A DNA stretch of 64,000 nt from Bacteroidales bacterium SW299 (GTDB lineage Bacteria > Bacteroidota > Bacteroidia > Bacteroidales > Bacteroidaceae), in the NCBI GenBank assembly GCA_019550975.1, contig SDWH01000001.1, positions 62,001-126,000 on the forward strand, given 5' to 3'. Under the pieces are notes generated by a model. That model had not been told where the DNA came from. It saw only the letters and a list, made by a program, of their open reading frames with translations, and searched no databases. The position numbers and the translations under genes are program-made. This document shows positions 59,107 to 64,000 of this stretch, piece by piece; within the stretch, counting starts at the first letter, position 1, and the number at the start of each line of letters is the position of its first letter.

Positions 59107-60657
59107 ATGAAACGTCTATTTTATATCTTTATTTCAGCCACACTGCTGACATGCTCATCTTGCAGCGATTTTCTAGAAAAATATCCGCAAGATTCGCCTA
59201 ACGTAAATATGCCTGTCAGCGACGAACTTGCCATTGCCATGACCAACGGATGCTATCAGTCGCTCCAATCAATGAACCTCTACAACCAACGTATCTGGAC
59301 ACTCGACATCTGCGCCGGAAACAGTGAGGTAGGCGGCGACCCTTCTACCGGAACCGACGGCGTAGAAACCAAAGAAATCGCAAACTTCTATGCCACTCCA
59401 ACCAACAATCTTGCCATAGGCGTATGGAGAGGGGGGTATACAGGCATCGGCAATTGCAACACAACGCTCCAAACGCTTTCAGAAAATACGGGAAACATCG
59501 CTCCCGACATATTGGAACGCTGTCTGGGAGAAGCCTACTTCTTGCGGGCACACTATTATTTCATTCTTGTACGCTGTTTCGGAGGTGTTCCCATACGTAC
59601 TGTTCCCGCCGAAGTGGACGATCCCAAGGATATAGCCCGCAACAGCATTACAGAAGTTTATGACCTGATCATCAAAGACTGCAAAGAAGCTATCAGTCGA
59701 CTTCCCCAGAAAAACGAACTGGCTCCGGCTGATTTAGGACGCGCCACAAAGGATGCGGCATACACCCAACTGGCGAAAGTGTATCTGACACTGGCATCAT
59801 ACGGAGATACTTATCAGCTGCTTGCCCCCGAAGAAGGATTCTTCCAAGCTGTCGTTAATCTCTGCGATCAGATAAAGGATATGGGATACGACTTGAGCCA
59901 TTACGCTTACGCTGACCTTTGGAACGAAAATCTTATCAACAACAAGAACAGTGCCGAATCAATCTTCGAGGTTCAATATTCAGGCGAAAACGCAGGAACA
60001 GGAGGATTCTGGGCTAACGACGGACAAGCGTCATGGTGTTCTACCTACATGGGACCCCGAAATTCCGGATTCACATACGGATCATACGGATGGAACCAGC
60101 CCACCGATGAATTTTTCAATGCCTACGAACCAGGCGACATCCGCAAGGACATTACCGTTCTTTATGAAGGCTGCCCCAACTTTGACGGAAAAGAATATAA
60201 AGCCAGCTATGCTTTCATGACAGGAAGGAATGTACGCAAATTTCTTATCCCAATGTCGTTGAACCTGTATCAAGATGCAGAAACCAGCCCACAAAACTTC
60301 ATCGTATACCGGTATGCGGATGTATTGCTGATGAAAGCAGAAGCATTGAACGAGTTGGGAGAAACCGCAAAGGCCCAAGAGCCGTTGAATATCGTCCGGA
60401 AACGCGCGGGACTGAACAACTATACAGGTACGGATAAAGAGGAAATGAAAGAAAAGATCATCCATGAACGCCGCATGGAACTGGCTTTCGAAGGCCACCG
60501 CTGGTTCGACCTTATTCGCATTGACGGAGGTGACTATGCGCTGAAATTCTTCCAGTCAATCGGAAAGACAAACGCAACCAAAGACCGCCTGCTGCTTCCC
60601 ATTCCGCAAGTGGAAATGGACGCAAACAAACTGATGGAACAAAACCCGGGATATTAA
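59107..60657 (+). CDS. SusD-like glycan-binding lipoprotein
   Basis: 516 residues from the ATG at 59107; a start nine bases earlier is also possible. Lipoprotein signal TCSSC, then SusD/RagB features: DFLEKYPQDSPN at the N-terminus, LGEAYFLRAHYYFILVRCFGGVP in the helical TPR part, and near the C-terminus IIHERRMELAFEGHRWFDLIR, the most conserved SusD motif. It sits on the SusC barrel as a lid and helps capture glycan at the cell surface. Pair partner of the SusC immediately upstream. Confidence 0.95.
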   Translation: MKRLFYIFISATLLTCSSCSDFLEKYPQDSPNVNMPVSDELAIAMTNGCYQSLQSMNLYNQRIWTLDICAGNSEVGGDPSTGTDGVETKEIANFYATPTNNLAIGVWRGGYTGIGNCNTTLQTLSENTGNIAPDILERCLGEAYFLRAHYYFILVRCFGGVPIRTVPAEVDDPKDIARNSITEVYDLIIKDCKEAISRLPQKNELAPADLGRATKDAAYTQLAKVYLTLASYGDTYQLLAPEEGFFQAVVNLCDQIKDMGYDLSHYAYADLWNENLINNKNSAESIFEVQYSGENAGTGGFWANDGQASWCSTYMGPRNSGFTYGSYGWNQPTDEFFNAYEPGDIRKDITVLYEGCPNFDGKEYKASYAFMTGRNVRKFLIPMSLNLYQDAETSPQNFIVYRYADVLLMKAEALNELGETAKAQEPLNIVRKRAGLNNYTGTDKEEMKEKIIHERRMELAFEGHRWFDLIRIDGGDYALKFFQSIGKTNATKDRLLLPIPQVEMDANKLMEQNPGY

Positions 60658-60717
60658 AAAGACAACTTGTTGCCCGAAACAGAACAAACCGTTTATAAAT
60701 CATTTAACATACAGATT

Positions 60718-62238
60718 ATGAAACTTAAACATATATTCGCACAAACGGGAATACTGTTAAGCGTAATTTGCCTGCTCACGTCATGCGCTGAAGAGCTGGC
60801 CGAACTTAACAAAGGAAACAATACATTAGTCCTGACTGCCGACAAACAGGAAATCAACCTGAAAGAATCAGATGCCACGCAGACTGCGGTCACTCTGAAG
60901 TGGACCAGCGGTACAAATTATGGCACCAGTGCCCGAATGAATTACAAACTGGAACTGAATAACACCGCCAACGATACGGAAACAGCACCTCTGTTTGATA
61001 AATCTTTCAACGACCAGGAGCTTTCGTACACATTCACCGTGCGAGAACTGAATGACTACCTGCACAATGCAAACATCAGCCTCAACTACGGAGAAACACT
61101 CGACGTACAAGCCAAACTTACAGCAGAAGTTTCCGGATATGAAGAATATACCCAAACCTCTTCTGTCACATTGAAAATAGCCACTTATGAACCTGTAGCT
61201 GAAACACTCTACCTGTGCGGCGACGCAACCGATGGCGGATGGGATGCAAGCCAGATGCAAGCTCTGGCTCTCGAAAACAACCAGCAACCCGGCATATTCA
61301 GCGTTGTTGCCCAACTGACAGCCGACAAGGAATTCAAGTTTTTCACAGAAAAAGATCTTCTGTCTACGGCTTATGTCCGGACTGCCGACAACGGAACAGA
61401 ACTGACTGACGGCTCCGTATGCCCGATTGTCAAGAAAACAGACAACAGTGTGGAGGATCTGAAATTCACCGTCAGCGAAACCAACCTCTACAAACTGACA
61501 GTTAACCTGCTGGACAATACGCTAAGCCTGCAAAAATCGGAACCTCTTGCTCCAGCATATGATATGATCTATTTTGTAGGAAGCTTCAACGACTGGAGCT
61601 TTGATCCACTCAAAAAGGATCCTGTCAATCCGTTCGTCTTCCTTTACAGCCGTTACTTCGAATGGAAAGCAGAGGGAGAATTCAAATTCGGGACAATGGC
61701 GGGAAGCTGGGACAATATGTACATGTCCACACAAGACAAAGCTCCTTATACCGACCAAAATGTAAAACTGGGAGGAAGCGACCAAAAATGGGTTTTAAAC
61801 GAAAATGAATGTGGAAAAATCTATAAAATACGCCTTGACATTACTGACGGAAAGGAAAAAATGATTATGAACCCGTTTACCCCTTATACAACAATCTATT
61901 TGGTAGGAGATGCCACACCAAACGGATGGGATATGCCGTCAAGCACATCAATGACCTTGCAAGACGACAGCCACACCTTGCAGTGGACAGGAAACCTCAA
62001 TGCTGGAGAAATCAAATTCAGCTGCGACAACCAAGAAGACTGGATGGGCGCATGGTTCATGGCAGAAGAAGCCGGAGAAGAGCTCACACCGGGAGAACAT
62101 GTCATGTATCTAATAGACAAGACAAACCCCGATTATGGATATGGTGCACTTGACAACAAATGGAAGGTCACAGAATCCGGAAGCTACACCATCACTTTAA
62201 ATCAAGCAACAGAAACGCTTACCATCATTAAAAACTAA
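60718..62238 (+). CDS. SusE/SusF-like glycan-binding lipoprotein
   Basis: 506 residues from the ATG at 60718, lipoprotein signal CLLTSC. Residues 25-170 resemble the SusE N-terminal (DUF5116) domain (NTLVLTADKQEINLKESDAT, VTLKWTSGTNYG). Three CBM-like repeats follow, each opening with a YLCGDAT / IYFVGSF / IYLVGDAT strand and containing an EFKFF or EIKF closing strand (about 175-285, 290-405, 408-506). SusE/F proteins hold the polysaccharide at the cell surface. It lies between susD and GH66, a common position in such loci. Confidence 0.85.
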   Translation: MKLKHIFAQTGILLSVICLLTSCAEELAELNKGNNTLVLTADKQEINLKESDATQTAVTLKWTSGTNYGTSARMNYKLELNNTANDTETAPLFDKSFNDQELSYTFTVRELNDYLHNANISLNYGETLDVQAKLTAEVSGYEEYTQTSSVTLKIATYEPVAETLYLCGDATDGGWDASQMQALALENNQQPGIFSVVAQLTADKEFKFFTEKDLLSTAYVRTADNGTELTDGSVCPIVKKTDNSVEDLKFTVSETNLYKLTVNLLDNTLSLQKSEPLAPAYDMIYFVGSFNDWSFDPLKKDPVNPFVFLYSRYFEWKAEGEFKFGTMAGSWDNMYMSTQDKAPYTDQNVKLGGSDQKWVLNENECGKIYKIRLDITDGKEKMIMNPFTPYTTIYLVGDATPNGWDMPSSTSMTLQDDSHTLQWTGNLNAGEIKFSCDNQEDWMGAWFMAEEAGEELTPGEHVMYLIDKTNPDYGYGALDNKWKVTESGSYTITLNQATETLTIIKN

Positions 62239-62252
62239 AACATACGTACACC

Positions 62253-64000
62253 ATGAAAAAGATATTTTATTTAGTATCATGCTTCATGCTTTTTGCCTCA
62301 TGCAAAGATGAAAACGCAACAACGGGAATCAATCCGTCAGACCATTCGGGAGGAGATGTGTCTGTCAGCATTACAGCCGGTCCAAAAATCCGGCTCACCA
62401 CAGACAAAGCCTGCTACGCCCCGGGAGAAAACGTCCAGTTCACTGCAGAAGGACAAATCCCTGCCGGAACAAAAATCCGTTACCGTCAATTAGAGGAAGT
62501 GATTGCAGAACAGGACTATACCGGAAACTCATGGAACTGGGCTCTTCCGGAACAAGACTTTACCGGCTATATGGCCGAAATCTATTCGTCATCAAACGGT
62601 ATAGAAACCATCTACGGAACCATTGCCATAGATGCTTCGAGCGACTGGAAACGTTTCCCCAGATACGGCTTTGTAGCGGATTTTGGAAAAAAGACCGATG
62701 AAACCATTCAAGACGAAATGAACTTCCTGAAGCGTTGCCATATCAACGGCGTGCAGTTTCAGGATTGGCACAACAAACACCACTGGCCGCTTGGAAGCAC
62801 GCACGACGGACAGGTTCTCAACATATACAAAGATATTGCCAATCGGGACGTATATGCTGAAACCATCGAAAAATACATCAACATACAACATACATATGGC
62901 ATGAAATCAATTTTCTACAACCTCTGCTTCGGAGCCCTCGCAGATGCACGCGAAGATGGGGTCAGCGATTCATGGGGACTCTATAAAGACTATGCAGCCA
63001 AGACTCGCGACTCCCATGATCTGCCTGACGGATGGAAAAGCGACATTTACCTGACAGACCCGGGAAACCTTGCCTGGCAAAAGTATCTGGCAGAACGGAA
63101 TGCAGACGTATATAATCAGTTTGATTTCGACGGGTATCAGATTGATCAGTTAGGCGATCGCGGAACGGTATTCAACGTATACGGTAAAGAAGTGGATCTT
63201 CCGGAAGGATACGCGTCATTCATCAAAGCAATGAAAGAAGCACATCCTGACAAACGTCTGGTCATGAATGCCGTAAGCAGATATGGAAGTAAAAATATCG
63301 CGCAAAGCGGAGCTGTAGACTTTCTGTACAATGAAGTCTGGGGAAAAGATGCCGACCGCACTGAAGCGAAATTCAGCCACCTCAAACAAATCATCGACGA
63401 AAATGCAAACTACAGTGGCAACCGACTGAATACGGTATTCGCAGCCTACATGAACTATAGGCTTGCCGACAACAAAGGACAGTTCAACACTCCGGGCGTA
63501 CTGCTCACTGATGCTGTAATGTTCGCTTTGGGAGGGTCGCATTTAGAACTCGGACCGCACATGCTGTGCAAAGAATACTTCCCGAACAACAACCTGACCA
63601 TGAGCGAAGAATTAAAGCAAGCTATTGTACACTACTACGACTTTCTCACCGCTTATCAGAATGTCCTGCGTGATGAAGGCACCCTAAACACATCAGTTGA
63701 CCTTGAATCGGCCGACGGAAAGTTTACCGTCAGCCAATGGCCTCCACAAACAGAAACGCTATGCGTCATCGCCCGCAATCTGAAAGACAAAGATATCATC
63801 CATCTACTGAACTTCTCGCAGGCAAACAGCGACGAATGGCGTGACGACGACGGAACCATGCCGGAACCTATTCTTACGGAAAACCCCAAGTTCAGTTTCC
63901 GTCCTTCACGCCCAGTCAAAGGAATTTGGATGGCTTCGCCGGACTTTGCGGGAGGAGCGTTGTGCCCTATCGGATTCAAAACAAACGGCGACCGACTGGA
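62253..64000 (+). CDS. GH66 dextranase-like lipoprotein, cut by the window end
   Basis: At least 582 residues; the stop lies beyond the window. A lipoprotein signal (FMLFASC) is followed by an N-terminal beta domain and a barrel. GH66 motifs are present: RYGFVADFGKKTDE, GVQFQDWHNKHHWPLG, DFDGYQIDQLGDRG (Asp298 expected nucleophile) and DFLYNEVWG (Glu361 expected acid/base); the 63-residue gap agrees with streptococcal dextranase. GH66 enzymes cut alpha-1,6-glucan (dextran) or make cyclic isomalto-oligosaccharides. Surface anchoring fits the role of making oligosaccharides for SusCD import. Confidence 0.92.
   Translation, partial: MKKIFYLVSCFMLFASCKDENATTGINPSDHSGGDVSVSITAGPKIRLTTDKACYAPGENVQFTAEGQIPAGTKIRYRQLEEVIAEQDYTGNSWNWALPEQDFTGYMAEIYSSSNGIETIYGTIAIDASSDWKRFPRYGFVADFGKKTDETIQDEMNFLKRCHINGVQFQDWHNKHHWPLGSTHDGQVLNIYKDIANRDVYAETIEKYINIQHTYGMKSIFYNLCFGALADAREDGVSDSWGLYKDYAAKTRDSHDLPDGWKSDIYLTDPGNLAWQKYLAERNADVYNQFDFDGYQIDQLGDRGTVFNVYGKEVDLPEGYASFIKAMKEAHPDKRLVMNAVSRYGSKNIAQSGAVDFLYNEVWGKDADRTEAKFSHLKQIIDENANYSGNRLNTVFAAYMNYRLADNKGQFNTPGVLLTDAVMFALGGSHLELGPHMLCKEYFPNNNLTMSEELKQAIVHYYDFLTAYQNVLRDEGTLNTSVDLESADGKFTVSQWPPQTETLCVIARNLKDKDIIHLLNFSQANSDEWRDDDGTMPEPILTENPKFSFRPSRPVKGIWMASPDFAGGALCPIGFKTNGDRL

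Overview
The window is chromosomal DNA from a gut Bacteroidales bacterium, most likely Bacteroides or Phocaeicola. The signs are recurring TTTG / TAnnTTTG (-33/-7) promoters 19-20 bp apart, SusC/SusD pairs, many 'SC'-type lipoproteins, an HmuYRSTUV heme locus and few strong Shine-Dalgarno sequences. It falls into a prophage (about 1-22.7 kb) and host chromosome (22.7-64 kb).

Prophage (1-22.7 kb). This is the late half of a long-tailed phage; terminase, portal and integration genes lie off the left edge. A reverse-strand cassette of three small membrane or lipoprotein genes (0.2-1.25 kb) is followed by a rightward series: scaffold-like protein, decoration/fibre protein, major capsid, four head-tail joining and tail-completion proteins, tail tube, a G/T chaperone pair probably joined by a -1 frameshift, tape measure, a LamG/distal-tail protein and a large tail hub/tip protein. 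Next comes a complete diversity-generating retroelement (DGR, 16.9-20.3 kb): target protein, variable repeat (VR), hairpin, a small unrecognised protein, template repeat (TR) and reverse transcriptase. VR and TR align over 113 bp without gaps; they differ at 22 positions, every one an adenine in the TR. Lysis genes follow (holin-like protein, GH108 muramidase, a protein built like a unimolecular spanin). The phage ends at a terminator that faces the 3' end of a reverse-strand tRNA-Ser(UGA), a plausible attachment site.

Host region 22.7-44.4 kb. mutS2 is followed by a cluster of 22-bp repeats, a large surface lipoprotein, an XRE regulator and L-serine dehydratase. A heme operon follows: a duplicated calycin-like lipoprotein, then HmuY, HmuR, HmuS (CobN-like), HmuT, HmuU (ExbB/TolQ-like), HmuV and a small lipoprotein. 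About 600 bp of non-coding DNA with a long inverted repeat separates this from what looks like a decayed efflux locus: a TolC-like protein beside a membrane transporter that appears to lack its N-terminus, with no periplasmic adaptor.

Host region 44.4-53.8 kb. Housekeeping genes: HAD phosphatase, rplU-rpmA, a divergent AraC regulator and aldo/keto reductase pair, PPC and DUF2271 proteins, SlyD with a Cys/His-rich tail, an N-acetylglucosamine-kinase-like ATPase, a SIMPL protein and rpsA.

Host region 53.9-64 kb. A polysaccharide utilisation locus: a TPR/membrane/HTH regulator (DUF6377 type), SusC, SusD, a SusE/F-like glycan-binding lipoprotein and a GH66 enzyme cut by the window end. GH66 makes dextran (alpha-1,6-glucan) the likely substrate: the lipoproteins bind it, GH66 cuts it outside the cell and SusCD imports the products.
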